A stretch of DNA of 64,000 nt, from positions 62,001 to 126,000 of the forward strand of contig JAJFFN010000020.1 in NCBI GenBank assembly GCA_021776635.1. The letters run 5' to 3'. Each line of letters opens with the position of its first letter. The stretch's first letter is position 1. Below, piece after piece: positions 17,360-27,293 of this stretch. Made by a program: the position numbers and the translations under genes. Source of the stretch: Robiginitomaculum sp. GTDB taxonomy: Bacteria > Pseudomonadota > Alphaproteobacteria > Caulobacterales > Maricaulaceae. Below the pieces are notes generated by a model. The model was not told the DNA's origin. It was given only the letters and a program-made list of their open reading frames with translations, and did no database searches.

Positions 17360-17391
17360 TACATTGGTAAATTCAAATAGAGAGAACAACT

Positions 17392-18306
17392 ATGCGTAAA
17401 CTAACTTCAATTGCAACATTAGCAGCCACGAGCTGTTTTGTTTGCCTCGCCGTCCCAGCCTTTGCCAAGGACGCCCCTGTGCTAAAAATAGAGAATTTTA
17501 TAGGCACTGTTGAAATTGTAACGAGCAACACTGGGAAAATCACTGTCAATGATGCCGATGGTGCAAACCATAACCGATCCGGCGACAATCTAACATTAGA
17601 TGATAATATATCAATCCGCTCTTATAATTGCAGGACAAGGAAAGATAGCGTCAAGATTGGCAAAGGCAAGTGGACCGGCTTTTATAAAACTGATTACCGC
17701 GATATAAAAGAATTTCCGCATGTGAAAATCTCTGCACCGCAAAACGTACATCTTGATGTGGAAAACTCTATTATCTTTGGAGATGTCGACACGATTGGCT
17801 CTGCGCATCTGCATATTAGTTCTTGCGGCGATATGAAATTTGTTGATGTAAACGGTCAGCTCGATTTGACGGTTTCAGGCTCTGGTGATGTATCCTTCAG
17901 AAATGCTGGTATTGCAGACATTAGTATTTCAGGCGCAGGAGATGTAATCGCCAAGGACTTAGACAGTGCAAATATTGATGTGTCGGGAAGTGGAGACCTT
18001 GAACTTGGTAATATCTCAGGTTCAGTAGACATTGAATCAAGTGGTGCCGGTGATATTGAAATAAATTCTGTCACTGGCAATGACCTTTCCATTCGCGTAA
18101 GTGGCAGTAGTGATGTGGTGATAGCAGGCGGCGATGTGGAAACATTGTTCATCAAGGCATCGGGAGCCAGTGACGTAATTTTTAACGGCAGTTCAAAAAA
18201 TGCTGAAGCCCGCGCCAGCGGCGCGAGTGATGTCACTATCCAATCCCCTTCTGGTCATTTGCGCACGAGCGACAGTGGCGCGGCTGATGTCAATGTCCGT
18301 GGCTGA
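17392..18306 (+). CDS. Exported DUF2807 beta-solenoid protein
   Basis: A 304-residue exported protein. A signal peptide (ending VPAFAK) is followed by a DUF2807-type head-to-tail beta-solenoid. Repeats of about 20 residues carry SGSGDVSF, SGAGDVIA, SGSGDLEL, SSGAGDIE, SGSSDVVI, SGASDVIF, SGASDVTI and end in DSGAADVNVRG. The domain is frequent beside PspC-type genes and is thought to work in the envelope, but no activity is assigned. ATAGAGAGAACAACT precedes the ATG. It is preceded by an operator-like promoter and followed by a strong terminator, so it forms its own transcription unit. Confidence 0.88.
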   Translation: MRKLTSIATLAATSCFVCLAVPAFAKDAPVLKIENFIGTVEIVTSNTGKITVNDADGANHNRSGDNLTLDDNISIRSYNCRTRKDSVKIGKGKWTGFYKTDYRDIKEFPHVKISAPQNVHLDVENSIIFGDVDTIGSAHLHISSCGDMKFVDVNGQLDLTVSGSGDVSFRNAGIADISISGAGDVIAKDLDSANIDVSGSGDLELGNISGSVDIESSGAGDIEINSVTGNDLSIRVSGSSDVVIAGGDVETLFIKASGASDVIFNGSSKNAEARASGASDVTIQSPSGHLRTSDSGAADVNVRG

Positions 18307-18374
18307 TGAACATACACCCAAATAACGGTTAGGCATATGCCAAAGCTGGCCCCCATTAACCAGCAAACCGTTTG

Positions 18375-18426
18375 GTGCGCTTCGCAGGCAGAATTCTCTC
18401 TCGACTGCGAAGCGCACTTTTGTTTT
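18375..18426 (+). terminator. Rho-independent terminator after the DUF2807 gene
   Basis: A perfect 13-bp stem, GTGCGCTTCGCAG (18375-18387) with CTGCGAAGCGCAC (18405-18417), is followed directly by TTTTGTTTT. Orientation fits the plus-strand DUF2807 gene. The best intrinsic terminator in the window. Confidence 0.9.
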
Positions 18427-18444
18427 CAGTGTTTATGTGTATTT

Positions 18445-19128
18445 TTATATTGCCGTCTTGTTTGCTAACGTTTTGCTAGGGCACGCATCGTATTTCTGGT
18501 ATTTTTTTGATTTCAGGTCAATTACAACCAATTTACAGCGCCCGGCATGATTGACATGAAAAGCCAATTCATTGCCATTTTCAGAAAAAACAGGCGTGCT
18601 GAAATCCTGATTTGTGCTTGATAAAAGTGTCAATAAACACCCTTGGGGGTAATTTATCTCAATCTTATTTGCATTTGCTAATACATGGTGCCCAATGATA
18701 CTGCTAACGCGTGTTGGGGTTAAGCTATTATGCTTGGTCGGTGTCGCTTTAATCTCGATTTGGGCATTAGCCACAATCAATACGGTCGCTGCAAGCGTTG
18801 CAAAAAAAGCAATGCGTTTACGGATATTTACTATCACTGGAGTTTTATCACCAATCCACTGATACCCTTGGCGCGGAATAGTTCGAATATAGATGGGCGC
18901 GCGCGCGTCATCCTTAAGGCTTGTACGGATTGCCCACAATGCCTGATTAAGGGCTTTCTCTCCCACATAGCTGTTTCCGTCCCATATTTGATCAATCAAT
19001 TCCGCGCGAGAAACTACCTTTGGGGCAGCGTCAAATAAATAAGCGGCCACACACCAAGTCTTATAGGGCAGCACAATTTGTTGCTTGCCGCGTTTAATGG
19101 TATGGGCTTTACGATCAAATTTCATCAA
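18445..19128 (-). CDS. CadC-like membrane-bound winged-helix regulator
   Basis: A 227-residue one-component regulator. Residues about 1-95 form an OmpR-type winged helix (LPYKTWCVAAYLFDAAPKVV, GEKALNQALWAIRTSLKDDA, IRTIPRQGYQWI). One membrane helix follows (about 108-124, IAFFATLAATVLIVANAQI). About 100 periplasmic residues end in a TolB-like strand pair (FSENGNELAFHVNHAG), much shorter than in CadC or in regulators with full beta-propellers. Divergent from the lipoprotein gene at 19245 across a 116-bp gap, which it may control. Confidence 0.82.
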   Translation of the reverse strand: MMKFDRKAHTIKRGKQQIVLPYKTWCVAAYLFDAAPKVVSRAELIDQIWDGNSYVGEKALNQALWAIRTSLKDDARAPIYIRTIPRQGYQWIGDKTPVIVNIRKRIAFFATLAATVLIVANAQIEIKATPTKHNSLTPTRVSSIIGHHVLANANKIEINYPQGCLLTLLSSTNQDFSTPVFSENGNELAFHVNHAGRCKLVVIDLKSKKYQKYDACPSKTLANKTAI

Positions 19129-19244
19129 TCAAACATAGCACACCTTTTTAAATTTAAAACAGATACACGCGCGAATAGAGATTAAAAGATTTCCATTATT
19201 GGCGGAACTCGCCCAAAAATCTCCTAAACAATGAGGAGATTAAC

Positions 19245-20108
19245 ATGAACATCAGAACTATTTTTATTAGCGCATCGGCGCTCGCATTACTTACGTCTTG
19301 CCAATCAAGCACGCCAAAATCCACTGCGCCGGCCAAGACTTATTCATATGATATCACAGATGATTGCTATTATACATCTAAGTGTTATTCGGTCTTGGTG
19401 GGTTCAAAACAAATTGACACATCAAAATTATCACCCGCCAATGCCCGCTGGTCTCAACGCACTTTGAAAGACGGTAAGTGGGTGACTTCACCTGGCACTT
19501 TCGATGAAAAACTCACTCAATTACAAGGTGGGCATTGGCAACATGTGCAGACTATTCTGGTTGGTGGTAAGGCGCGTAAAACCGAAACTCGGGTTTTTGA
19601 TAAGGATACATTACAAGTTTTGAATTTAACAATGGAGTTTGCGAACCCTCCAGAGGGTGCACCAAAACAGGTTTTCTACGATTTAACCCAAGATGATTTT
19701 TCTGCAGACATTACCATGCCTGACGGGACACAAGCTAAAGGAAAAACGCGCACTAAAGCACTACCAATGTTTGATGGACAAGTTGCAGGTTTGACGCTCG
19801 CCGCTCTACCATTGTCTGAAGGATATTCGGCCACTATGCCTATGATCATTCCTAACCTTGGTATATATTGGATTGAGGCCAAAGTGATTGACCGGCGTAT
19901 GCTGGCAATTGAAAACGGCGAGAGTATAGAAGTTTGGGAAGTAACTGCCAATTGGCTTAACCTGGGCGACGGTGATATATATGAACCAGGCCCTGACGCA
20001 GATGGTGGTTCGTATTACATGGCCGTGACACCTGGGGACGGCGTACCAGCCGTGATTGAATACGCCAATTCCGGAGCAAGAATAACATGGGACGGTATTC
20101 GTCGATAA
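19245..20108 (+). CDS. Lipoprotein of unknown function, 287 aa
   Basis: A lipoprotein with a clear lipobox (ALLTSCQSS). The mature part begins with a CYYTSKCYS pair that may form a disulfide and continues with beta-rich sequence (RKTETRVFDKDTLQVLNLT, VFYDLTQDDFSADITMPDG, GIYWIEAKVIDRRMLAIENG). The layout resembles DUF3108-like envelope proteins, but the match is by impression only. ATGAGGAGA lies upstream of the start. Convergent with trmB, three bases between stops. Confidence 0.75.
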   Translation: MNIRTIFISASALALLTSCQSSTPKSTAPAKTYSYDITDDCYYTSKCYSVLVGSKQIDTSKLSPANARWSQRTLKDGKWVTSPGTFDEKLTQLQGGHWQHVQTILVGGKARKTETRVFDKDTLQVLNLTMEFANPPEGAPKQVFYDLTQDDFSADITMPDGTQAKGKTRTKALPMFDGQVAGLTLAALPLSEGYSATMPMIIPNLGIYWIEAKVIDRRMLAIENGESIEVWEVTANWLNLGDGDIYEPGPDADGGSYYMAVTPGDGVPAVIEYANSGARITWDGIRR

Positions 20109-20111
20109 GCC

Positions 20112-20816
20112 TTAGCCCAGTTCCCGCACAAACCGAAAATAATGGGGTGTTCGGCCTTCCCTATACGCCTTCGCTTCATAGCGCGTCCCCGGCCAGCCTG
20201 CGTATTGTGTTTGCCAGTCTGCACAACTCTGCGCGTTCCAAGTAAACCCGCCGTGTCTGAATATCCGCACAAACGCCCAGTCCACGTATGACGGTATATC
20301 GCTTGCGAAGTTGAGCTCTTTGCCTTGTTTTAAGACGCGGAAAAACTCACCAATCAAGTCTTCTTGAATGAGGCGGCGTTTGTAGTGGCGGGGTTTGGGC
20401 CACGGGTCGGGGTAGAGAATATCGATATGGTCTAGGCTGGCATCCGGTAGGTTCGCCAAAAAATGCCAGACATCACCGTGGTGCAGGCGGATATTGGTTA
20501 AACCACTTCTATCAATACCTGCTAACGTTTTAGCAATACCGTTGAGGAAAGGTTCGACGCCGACAAAAGCCGTATCGGGTGCCTCTGCAGCGCGGTGCAA
20601 AATATGTTCGCCGCCGCCAAATCCGACCTCCATATGAATGTTATCATAGCTTTTTAATCCTGCGAGCGGGTTTTTTACATCAATGCACAACGCAGGTAAA
20701 TTCGTCTCGACCAGCCCACTTTGATATACGCTCAGAGGTTTGCCCTTTGCGCGGCCCCATAAGCGCCGATATCGCTGACCATTATTTGGTTTTAGATTCG
20801 CCATACCCTTCACCAT
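20112..20816 (-). CDS. trmB: tRNA (guanine-N7)-methyltransferase
   Basis: A 234-residue SAM-dependent enzyme that makes m7G46 in tRNA. Family landmarks are present: MEVGFGGGEHILHRAAEAPD (SAM motif I), FVGVEPFLNGIAKTL, DILYPDPWPKPRHYKRRLIQ with the catalytic DPWPKxRHxKRR block, and TRYEAKAYREGR near the end. The start could be at 20816 or at the second ATG (20804, MANLKPNNGQ); neither has a good ribosome-binding site. In many alphaproteobacteria metK lies between the XRE regulator and trmB; here it does not. Confidence 0.95.
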   Translation of the reverse strand: MVKGMANLKPNNGQRYRRLWGRAKGKPLSVYQSGLVETNLPALCIDVKNPLAGLKSYDNIHMEVGFGGGEHILHRAAEAPDTAFVGVEPFLNGIAKTLAGIDRSGLTNIRLHHGDVWHFLANLPDASLDHIDILYPDPWPKPRHYKRRLIQEDLIGEFFRVLKQGKELNFASDIPSYVDWAFVRIFRHGGFTWNAQSCADWQTQYAGWPGTRYEAKAYREGRTPHYFRFVRELG

Positions 20817-20820
20817 TCAC

Positions 20821-20854
20821 AAAATAAACCCTGCACACGAGTTCGCGTACAGGG
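20821..20854 (-). terminator. Probable intrinsic terminator after the XRE gene
   Basis: On the minus strand a 10-position stem (20845-20854 with 20829-20838) is followed by TTTATTTT. Two positions pair only as G-U in minus-strand RNA and would be mismatches on the other strand, so the hairpin is directional. It lies about 70 bases past the XRE stop codon. Confidence 0.6.
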
Positions 20855-20926
20855 CTTATGAATTCATTATTTTGTAAAATCTACAAAAAATACAGAAAAT
20901 TATAGAGCCTTATTTAGTTTCTGGCC

Positions 20927-21340
20927 TTAGTCTTCGTCTGCCGCTAAAGAACGCGCGAGCTCTAGGATTTGTCGACGCACCGCTTTGTTTTTGATTTTGG
21001 ATACCGCCATAGCAAGGGAGACACCGTCAGTTGAATTAATAAATTCATATACTACGGGCGTTTGATCGTTTTCACCAAATGAAGTGGCAGGCATTTCATT
21101 ACCAAGTCCGTCATAGAAAAAACTAACAGGCACATCTAAAACCTGTGACATTCGCCATAAACGCGAAGCGCCCACACGGTTAGCCCCGCGTTCATATTTT
21201 TGTATTTGTTGGAAAGTGACGCCAAGTTGATCCCCTAATTTTTCTTGGCTCATTTTTAGTACTTGTCGGCGCAGTCTAACACGTGTGCCAACATGAAGGT
21301 CAACTGGATTTGGTGACCGTGGTGCATGCTGTGATTTCAT
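20927..21340 (-). CDS. XRE-family transcriptional regulator
   Basis: A 137-residue helix-turn-helix protein of the type found beside lnt in alphaproteobacteria. The HTH spans about residues 15-70 (VGTRVRLRRQVLKMSQEKLG, VTFQQIQKYERGANRVGASR). The C-terminal half (VSLAMAVSKIKNKAVRRQIL) is helical and may dimerise. AAGGGATGAAGTA is upstream. It is separated from lnt by about 100 bp, and a hairpin terminator follows it. Targets unknown. Confidence 0.92.
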   Translation of the reverse strand: MKSQHAPRSPNPVDLHVGTRVRLRRQVLKMSQEKLGDQLGVTFQQIQKYERGANRVGASRLWRMSQVLDVPVSFFYDGLGNEMPATSFGENDQTPVVYEFINSTDGVSLAMAVSKIKNKAVRRQILELARSLAADED

Positions 21341-21439
21341 TACTTCATCCCTTTGTTTTTTGATTTCCTATGAAAGATGTCCGCGCCCCAAAAAACTACA
21401 CCAACAGCTTCACAAAATACATAAATGGCCATAATGCAG

Positions 21440-23062
21440 TTAGGTTTCTTTATGCTTGCCCATTACACATACTATAAGCAGGATTAAAATTAGCAAGAGT
21501 ATGATATAATTAATATACAACCTAAAAGTTGTATTTACAAGCGGTTTGGGTAATTTTGCATCAATTACACCATGATCACCAGGATGCATTTGGTTTATTT
21601 GTCGTCCAAACGGGTCTATAACGCCTGATACACCCCCCGATGTTGACCGAACAACTGGGATTCCTTGTTCAATTGCTCTGTATCTTGCTTGATTAATATG
21701 TTGGCGTGGCCCTGTAGAATTGCCGTACCAAGCATCATTAGATAAATTTAAAATCCAAGTTGGTCGTTGACCAGTGTGTGGACCAGAGCGGCTTGTAAAT
21801 CCCGGAAAAATAATTTCATAACAAATTTGTAGGCTGACAGGTGGTAAGTTTGGCAATGTGGGGCTATCGCCGCCTTTTCCTGGGCTCATCGATTCAAATG
21901 CCGTCGAGAGGGTTTTTAAGCCCACGCGCTCAAGCACACCTCTGCCTGGTATAAATTCACCAAATGGGACCAGTTTTTGTTTGTCGTAAAACGGAGATAT
22001 TTCAGGAACCTGTCCATCCTTAAAGGTTACCGCAGCGGCTGAATTATAATAGGCTGGCTTGTTTGCCAATGCAGTTTTTTCCGCCCGTAATGTTTGGGCA
22101 ATAAGGATGGGTGGGGCACCGTCTCCCGAACGAAACAAAGTGTCTATGGCAGCCATGAGGGCTTTATCTTCAAACATTAATCCAGGGATGGCGCCCTCTG
22201 GCCAAATTATATGCGTTGCATTCTCAAAACCTTCGCTGAGCGACAATTGAAGATATGTGTTGGCCGTACTTACATATTTGTTTGGATCAAATTTATCTCG
22301 CTGCTTTATATCTGCATGGACAATACGCAAGCTGACATTCTCGACAAAGCGATTTTCTGCATTAGCAAGGCGTACGGCCCCATAGCCAAAACAAAGGAAC
22401 ACTACACCACTAAAGAACGCCGCTGGACGCCATTGCTGACGGTTTTTCATCACAAGTGCCAAACTCGCTGACAAAAGAAACACCAACGCCGTGAGACCGT
22501 AAATGCCTGTAATGGAGGCTATTTGCGAAATAGGTTGGCCCGCAGCAAATATATAACCAGGCAGGTTCCACGGAAACCCACTGAAAATATGCCCGCGTAA
22601 AAACTCTACTATGAAAAACACAGACGCGAAAATACCTGCGCTCCATAATGACTTATTTTCAGATTGGTTAGACCTGATATAACTAAGCCGCACATAAACA
22701 AGTCCAGCCATCCCCCAAAACACGGCCAGGCCTGCTGTCATTGCCAAAATTGCAAATGGCATATAGGGAATAAATTCCGGCCCTCGCGCAATAAATGCAG
22801 ATCCAATCCAGTATAACCCCGCTAAAAAATAGCCAAACCCGAATGAAAACCCAGACAAAAAACTACTTCGTAGGTGGCGAAGATTACCGCAGGTTTTATC
22901 GAGACGCAGCATAAGTAAAGCGAAACAGAGGAGTGTTATTGGCCAAATATAAAAAGGTGCATGGCCTAATACAGACAAGGCACCGAGCAATATATTTAGC
23001 GCAAATCCTCTAAACCCACTTACCCTTAATAACCTCTCGAAAAAATTTTCGTACATAAGCAC
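21440..23062 (-). CDS. lnt: Apolipoprotein N-acyltransferase
   Basis: A 540-residue inner-membrane enzyme that adds the third acyl chain to lipoproteins. Several N-terminal membrane helices (to about residue 230) are followed by the nitrilase-fold periplasmic domain. The catalytic triad is readable: Glu in IIWPEGAIPG, Lys in YDKQKLVPFGEF, Cys in SLQICYEIIFP. A last membrane helix near the C-terminus is present (YINYIILLLILILLIVCVMG). The frame starts with GTG sharing one base with the corC stop; an ATG two codons later (23056) is equally possible. Confidence 0.95.
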   Translation of the reverse strand: MLMYENFFERLLRVSGFRGFALNILLGALSVLGHAPFYIWPITLLCFALLMLRLDKTCGNLRHLRSSFLSGFSFGFGYFLAGLYWIGSAFIARGPEFIPYMPFAILAMTAGLAVFWGMAGLVYVRLSYIRSNQSENKSLWSAGIFASVFFIVEFLRGHIFSGFPWNLPGYIFAAGQPISQIASITGIYGLTALVFLLSASLALVMKNRQQWRPAAFFSGVVFLCFGYGAVRLANAENRFVENVSLRIVHADIKQRDKFDPNKYVSTANTYLQLSLSEGFENATHIIWPEGAIPGLMFEDKALMAAIDTLFRSGDGAPPILIAQTLRAEKTALANKPAYYNSAAAVTFKDGQVPEISPFYDKQKLVPFGEFIPGRGVLERVGLKTLSTAFESMSPGKGGDSPTLPNLPPVSLQICYEIIFPGFTSRSGPHTGQRPTWILNLSNDAWYGNSTGPRQHINQARYRAIEQGIPVVRSTSGGVSGVIDPFGRQINQMHPGDHGVIDAKLPKPLVNTTFRLYINYIILLLILILLIVCVMGKHKET

Positions 23063-23907
23063 TAAGTGTTTTTTTTCGCATCTACAGTTGGACGCAAACG
23101 CAAGCGTTTTACGCGCCTGGGGCTGGCTGCCAAGATTTCAAATTCTATCCCAAGAGGATGCGCGATAATTTCGCCGCGCTCTGGGACCCTGCCCGCCAGT
23201 GAAACCACCAATCCACCTAAAGTATCAACCTCGTCATCTTGCTCAGGGGTAGCAATATCCCGCCCGAATACAACTTCAAAATCTTCTATGTCAACACGCG
23301 CGTCCGCTTCCCAGAATGTTTGCCCTTGCTTGTCCTTTAGGATATTTATTTCTGGTTCTGCATCATCATGTTCATCTTCAATATCGCCGACAATCGGCTC
23401 TATTAAATCTTCCAAAGTCACCAAGCCGTCCGTGCCTCCGTATTCATCAACAACAATCGCCATGTGGACACGACCCACTTGCATTTTTTTAAGCAGAACA
23501 TCCGCTGCCATTGACTGGGGTACAAATATGGCAGGGCGAAGAATATTATTGATAATCTTTTTGTCTTTATAGGTTTTGCCGCTCCGTCCTTTGGCATCTA
23601 GTGCCAAGAAATTCAGCAAGTCTTTCACATGCACAAATCCGGTTGGCTCATCCAAAGTCTCTCCGTAAACGGGTAGGCGCGAATGGCCCGCATCCTGAAA
23701 GCACCCTGTCAATTCTTGTAAACTTAAATCACTAGGAATTGCAATGATTTCGGCGCGAGGTACCATAACATCCTCGACCCTTAATGAATGAAAATTTTCC
23801 GCCGCACTCATCAAGGATTTGCGCTCTTGCACGCTTTCGGTTTGCGCCGCAACGTTGCCGCCAAACAGGCGGTTTAAAAAGCTTTTTGCAGAATTTTGTT
23901 CACTCAC
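23062..23907 (-). CDS. corC: CorC/TlyC-type CBS-domain protein
   Basis: A 281-residue cytoplasmic protein with two CBS domains (VEDVMVPRAEIIAIPSDLSL and the following GRVHMAIVVDEYGGTDGLVT) and a C-terminal transporter-associated domain (DEVDTLGGLVVSLAGRVPE). In alphaproteobacteria it sits between ybeY and lnt, as here, and is linked to metal or membrane homeostasis; hemolysin C is an older name. It overlaps ybeY by 4 bp and lnt by 1 bp. Confidence 0.93.
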   Translation of the reverse strand: MSEQNSAKSFLNRLFGGNVAAQTESVQERKSLMSAAENFHSLRVEDVMVPRAEIIAIPSDLSLQELTGCFQDAGHSRLPVYGETLDEPTGFVHVKDLLNFLALDAKGRSGKTYKDKKIINNILRPAIFVPQSMAADVLLKKMQVGRVHMAIVVDEYGGTDGLVTLEDLIEPIVGDIEDEHDDAEPEINILKDKQGQTFWEADARVDIEDFEVVFGRDIATPEQDDEVDTLGGLVVSLAGRVPERGEIIAHPLGIEFEILAASPRRVKRLRLRPTVDAKKNT

Positions 23908-24389
23908 AATTTATCTCTATCATAAGGATTGTTAATTCCCAAGCCTGCCAACGCTTTTATTTCATGAGCTTCCATGACTTTAGCTTCATCGTCAATCTCG
24001 TGGTCAAGTCCTTGCAAATGAAGGTAGCCATGGATGAGTAAATGAAAGATGTGGTTTTTTAGCTCGATGCCGCCGTCCCGAGCTTCGCCCTCAATTACCT
24101 CAAAAGCCATCACTACATCGCCGAGCACAGAAATAGCCAACGCCTCGTCTGTGGGAAATGACAATACATTGGTCGGTCTATCTTTGCCGCGATAGGTTCG
24201 GTTTAAATCTTTAATTTGGGCATTGTCCGTAAAGAGCAGGCTAATTTCTGTGAACGGGCGCACGCAATATTGCGCCCGCCCAGCCATAATAGCGGTGCGC
24301 GCCAATGCGGCCAAATCACCAACGACATCCCAACGGGTGTCTTTGATGTCAATATCTATTTCGATGTTTTCTTTAGACGTATTGGTCAT
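23904..24389 (-). CDS. ybeY: Endoribonuclease YbeY
   Basis: A 161-residue metal-dependent RNase needed for 16S rRNA 3'-end maturation. The metal site HLLIHGYLHLQGLDH is intact, as are LNRTYRGKDRPTNVLSFP and LGDVVMAFEVIEGEA. The frame starts one base after the phoH stop and overlaps corC by 4 bp. Confidence 0.96.
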   Translation of the reverse strand: MTNTSKENIEIDIDIKDTRWDVVGDLAALARTAIMAGRAQYCVRPFTEISLLFTDNAQIKDLNRTYRGKDRPTNVLSFPTDEALAISVLGDVVMAFEVIEGEARDGGIELKNHIFHLLIHGYLHLQGLDHEIDDEAKVMEAHEIKALAGLGINNPYDRDKL

Positions 24390-25343
24390 TTATTTGCTGG
24401 AATCTTTGTCATAAGCTTTGACGATTTTGCCAACCAATGGATGGCGCACAACATCACCTGCGTCAAATTCGACCATAGAAATATCGTCAATACCACCAAG
24501 AATAGACAGGGCGTGGGAAAGCCCGGATTTCTGACCGCGCGGCAAATCGCTTTGGCTCGGGTCCCCTGTTACGGCATAGGCAGCATCTTCGCCGAGACGT
24601 GTCAAAGCCATTTTCATTTGTGCCACTGTAGCGTTTTGGGCTTCGTCGATAACCACAAAGGCGTTGGACAATGTCCGACCGCGCATAAAAGCTAGAGGCG
24701 CAACCTCAATTTCGCCAGCGGCTTTGCGGCGTTCAACCTCATCACCACCCAGCACCATATGCAAGGCGTCATAGATAGGCTGTAAATAGGGGTCGATTTT
24801 CTCCATCAAGTCCCCTGGCAAAAATCCGAGTTTTTCCCCGGCTTCTACAGCAGGACGGCAAGCAATAAATTTACCGACCTCCCCCCGCGCCAACAAAGAC
24901 GCGCCGTAAGCCGTAGCCAGAAAAGTTTTCCCCGTCCCGGCTGGCCCGACGCCAAATGTGATGGTGTTGTCGCGCATAGCGGTGATGAAATCACCTTGGT
25001 GTTTGGTCTTGGGCACGATGGGTTTGCGGCGCGGCACAGGAATGACTTGGGCTATGTCAGACTTGGCGAAATTGCCTTCGCCTTGCCCCATGATAAGTGC
25101 CTCGACATCGCTTCGTGCACAGGGCCATCCGTTTTCCAAACGTTCGTAAATCTCTTTGACCACACCTGCCGCACGGGCACGTGCTTTGGCATTACCGTTA
25201 ATGACGACGCTAGAGCCGGGGGCTTCCAGATAGACATCAAATGCTTGCTCAATGAGCGCTAAATTAACATGGCCGGGGCCAGTGAGTTCGCGCACCAAAT
25301 CGACATTATCAAATTCTATAACTTCAGTTTTTCCCCTAGCCAT
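24390..25343 (-). CDS. phoH: PhoH-family ATPase (YbeZ)
   Basis: A 317-residue ATPase that works with YbeY in RNA metabolism. Walker A is [11 protein letters not shown]; Walker B lies in [31 protein letters not shown] and GLSHALSIL are typical. The frame remains open to 25394, but the ATG at 25343 follows a perfect AGGAGG that lies inside the end of miaB, giving an 8-bp overlap with the miaB stop; that start is chosen. Confidence 0.95.
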   Translation of the reverse strand: MARGKTEVIEFDNVDLVRELTGPGHVNLALIEQAFDVYLEAPGSSVVINGNAKARARAAGVVKEIYERLENGWPCARSDVEALIMGQGEGNFAKSDIAQVIPVPRRKPIVPKTKHQGDFITAMRDNTITFGVGPAGTGKTFLATAYGASLLARGEVGKFIACRPAVEAGEKLGFLPGDLMEKIDPYLQPIYDALHMVLGGDEVERRKAAGEIEVAPLAFMRGRTLSNAFVVIDEAQNATVAQMKMALTRLGEDAAYAVTGDPSQSDLPRGQKSGLSHALSILGGIDDISMVEFDAGDVVRHPLVGKIVKAYDKDSSK

Positions 25344-26760
25344 CCCCGCCCTCCTTGGTAACGAGTTCTCCCCGTAACGAATTTTGTCCCGCATCCGTAA
25401 TCTTCACCAAAGTTATTTGCCCAATTAAGCTGGTATCGCCTTTGAAGTGCGTACCTTGTAAATAGGGTGCACGGCCAAACAGTTCATTTTCACCACGGCT
25501 TGTGCCTTCAACCAAAACTGACAGAGTTTTCCCGATCAGGCTTTTGTTAAAGGCAATTTGTTGACGGGTCAGAAGTTTTTGCAGACGCGCCAGACGTTCG
25601 GATTTCACATCTTCGGGAACCTGCCCAGGTAGTGCCGCACCGGGTGTGCCGGGGCGGGGGGAATATTTGAAGCTGAAGGATGAAGCAAAGCCGATCTCCT
25701 CGACCGCTTCTAGGGTACGTTTGAAATCCAGTTCGCTTTCACCTGGAAACCCAACAATGAAATCAGAGGACAAAGCCAGCTCAGGTTTGGCGGCACGAAT
25801 TTTCACCACCAAATCTTTGAACTCGGCGTAGGTATGACCACGGTTCATGGCCTTGAGAATCCGGTCGCTGCCCGCTTGTAGGGGCAAATGCAGATAGGGC
25901 ATTAAAGTTGGCTCGTCCTTGTGAACGGCGATTAGCTCGTCGTCCATATCGCGGGGATGGGATGTGGTATAACGCAGCCTGTCCAAGCCGCCGATTTTTG
26001 ACAAATGCGAGATAAGTTGCCCGAGGCCCCAATTTTCGTCGTCTTCAAGCTTCGGTGCCGCACCGTGAAAAGCATTGACGTTTTGGCCCAGCAAAGTGAT
26101 TTCGCGCACACCTTGGGCCACCAGCGCTCTTGCTTCGGCGACGATCTGGTCCACAGGGCGGGAGAACTCCGCGCCGCGCGTATAGGGCACTACACAAAAT
26201 GTGCAAAATTTATCACAGCCTTCTTGGATGGTCAGGAATGCCGTAGGGCCATCAACCGCGCGGGTCCTTGGCATCAAATCAAATTTTTCTTCGGTGTCAA
26301 AATCAGTCTCTAAGCGTTCTTCAAACTGTCTACTCACCTTGGCAATCATTTCGGGCAGTTTGTGATAGCTTTGCGGGCCAAGCACCAAATCAACCACAGG
26401 CGCGCGCCGCAGTATTTCTTCGCCCTCAGCTTGCGCCACACATCCGGCCACGGCGACCTTCATCGTCCTGCCTGCGGCTTCTGATTTTTCCTTAAGTTTA
26501 CGGATACGCCCGAGCTCTGAATATACTTTTTCAGCCGCCTTCTCGCGGATATGACATGTATTCAGCACCACCAAGTCGGCACCATCAGGCGTGTCCACAG
26601 GGGCATAGCCTACAGGCGCGAGCACATCGGCCATGCGTTCACTGTCATAGACATTCATCTGGCAGCCATATGTTTTGATAAAAAGTTTCTTAGTATTTGC
26701 GGGTTTGCTCTTGTAAGACTGGCTATCTTTAGAAGCTTCCACTGATGTCTTGTGGCCCAT
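25336..26760 (-). CDS. miaB: tRNA-2-methylthio-N6-dimethylallyladenosine synthase
   Basis: A 474-residue radical-SAM methylthiotransferase acting on A37 of tRNA. The MTTase N-domain begins at about residue 26 ([20 protein letters not shown]), with cluster-binding cysteines there and in NTCHIREKA and AGCVAQAEG. The radical-SAM motif is [17 protein letters not shown]. The TRAM domain lies at the C-terminus. It is the first gene of the miaB-phoH-ybeY-corC-lnt run. Confidence 0.97.
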   Translation of the reverse strand: MGHKTSVEASKDSQSYKSKPANTKKLFIKTYGCQMNVYDSERMADVLAPVGYAPVDTPDGADLVVLNTCHIREKAAEKVYSELGRIRKLKEKSEAAGRTMKVAVAGCVAQAEGEEILRRAPVVDLVLGPQSYHKLPEMIAKVSRQFEERLETDFDTEEKFDLMPRTRAVDGPTAFLTIQEGCDKFCTFCVVPYTRGAEFSRPVDQIVAEARALVAQGVREITLLGQNVNAFHGAAPKLEDDENWGLGQLISHLSKIGGLDRLRYTTSHPRDMDDELIAVHKDEPTLMPYLHLPLQAGSDRILKAMNRGHTYAEFKDLVVKIRAAKPELALSSDFIVGFPGESELDFKRTLEAVEEIGFASSFSFKYSPRPGTPGAALPGQVPEDVKSERLARLQKLLTRQQIAFNKSLIGKTLSVLVEGTSRGENELFGRAPYLQGTHFKGDTSLIGQITLVKITDAGQNSLRGELVTKEGGDG

Positions 26761-26861
26761 AAGCCGTAATTCCTATAAAAGAAACGTATAAAGCCTATAT
26801 TGGACATTTAAGCAAGAGGCATTAACTTCGCTAAAAATTCATGAGGTATCCTTAGATGTTT

Positions 26862-27293
26862 CTAACGCTGTAACGGGATTGCGAGTTGGGCAAGTTGGCT
26901 TGATTTTTGCTGCGCCAGTTTTCTGATCAATCTATCGTCGGCCGTGATGAATTTTGCGCCGCGCTCTATGGCGAGTGCTAAATATAGACAATCATAGGCG
27001 GGATGGTTTATTTCTATGGCCAAAGCCGCTGAAGCGGCAAGGAGTGTTCGCGAAGGGACGAGTTCCATTTCGGCCTGCTCCAATAGCCGTGCGGCCATTA
27101 AAGCTTCATCTTTGCTAAGCTCGTCGCGGCGCCATTTCTTCCATAAAATATTTGCGCATTCAGACACAATTAATTCGGGCGCTAGCAATCCGCCGCGTTT
27201 CAATATTACGAGTGCTTCAATGGAGCCAATTTCTTCAATAACCCATTTAATGGCAATGCTGGCGTCGACAACATATTGAGGTGATGTGCTCAC
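26862..27293 (-). CDS. vapC: PIN-domain toxin (VapC/FitB type)
   Basis: A 143-residue PIN ribonuclease, the toxin of a type II pair. Acidic active-site residues are readable: Asp in VVDASIAIKWVIEE, Glu in LIVSECANILWKK, Asp in PAYDCLYLALAIE and Asp in FITADDRLI. It overlaps its antitoxin by 4 bp. It lies at the distal end of the long membrane-protein array, on the same strand. Symbol assigned at family level. Confidence 0.9.
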   Translation of the reverse strand: MSTSPQYVVDASIAIKWVIEEIGSIEALVILKRGGLLAPELIVSECANILWKKWRRDELSKDEALMAARLLEQAEMELVPSRTLLAASAALAIEINHPAYDCLYLALAIERGAKFITADDRLIRKLAQQKSSQLAQLAIPLQR

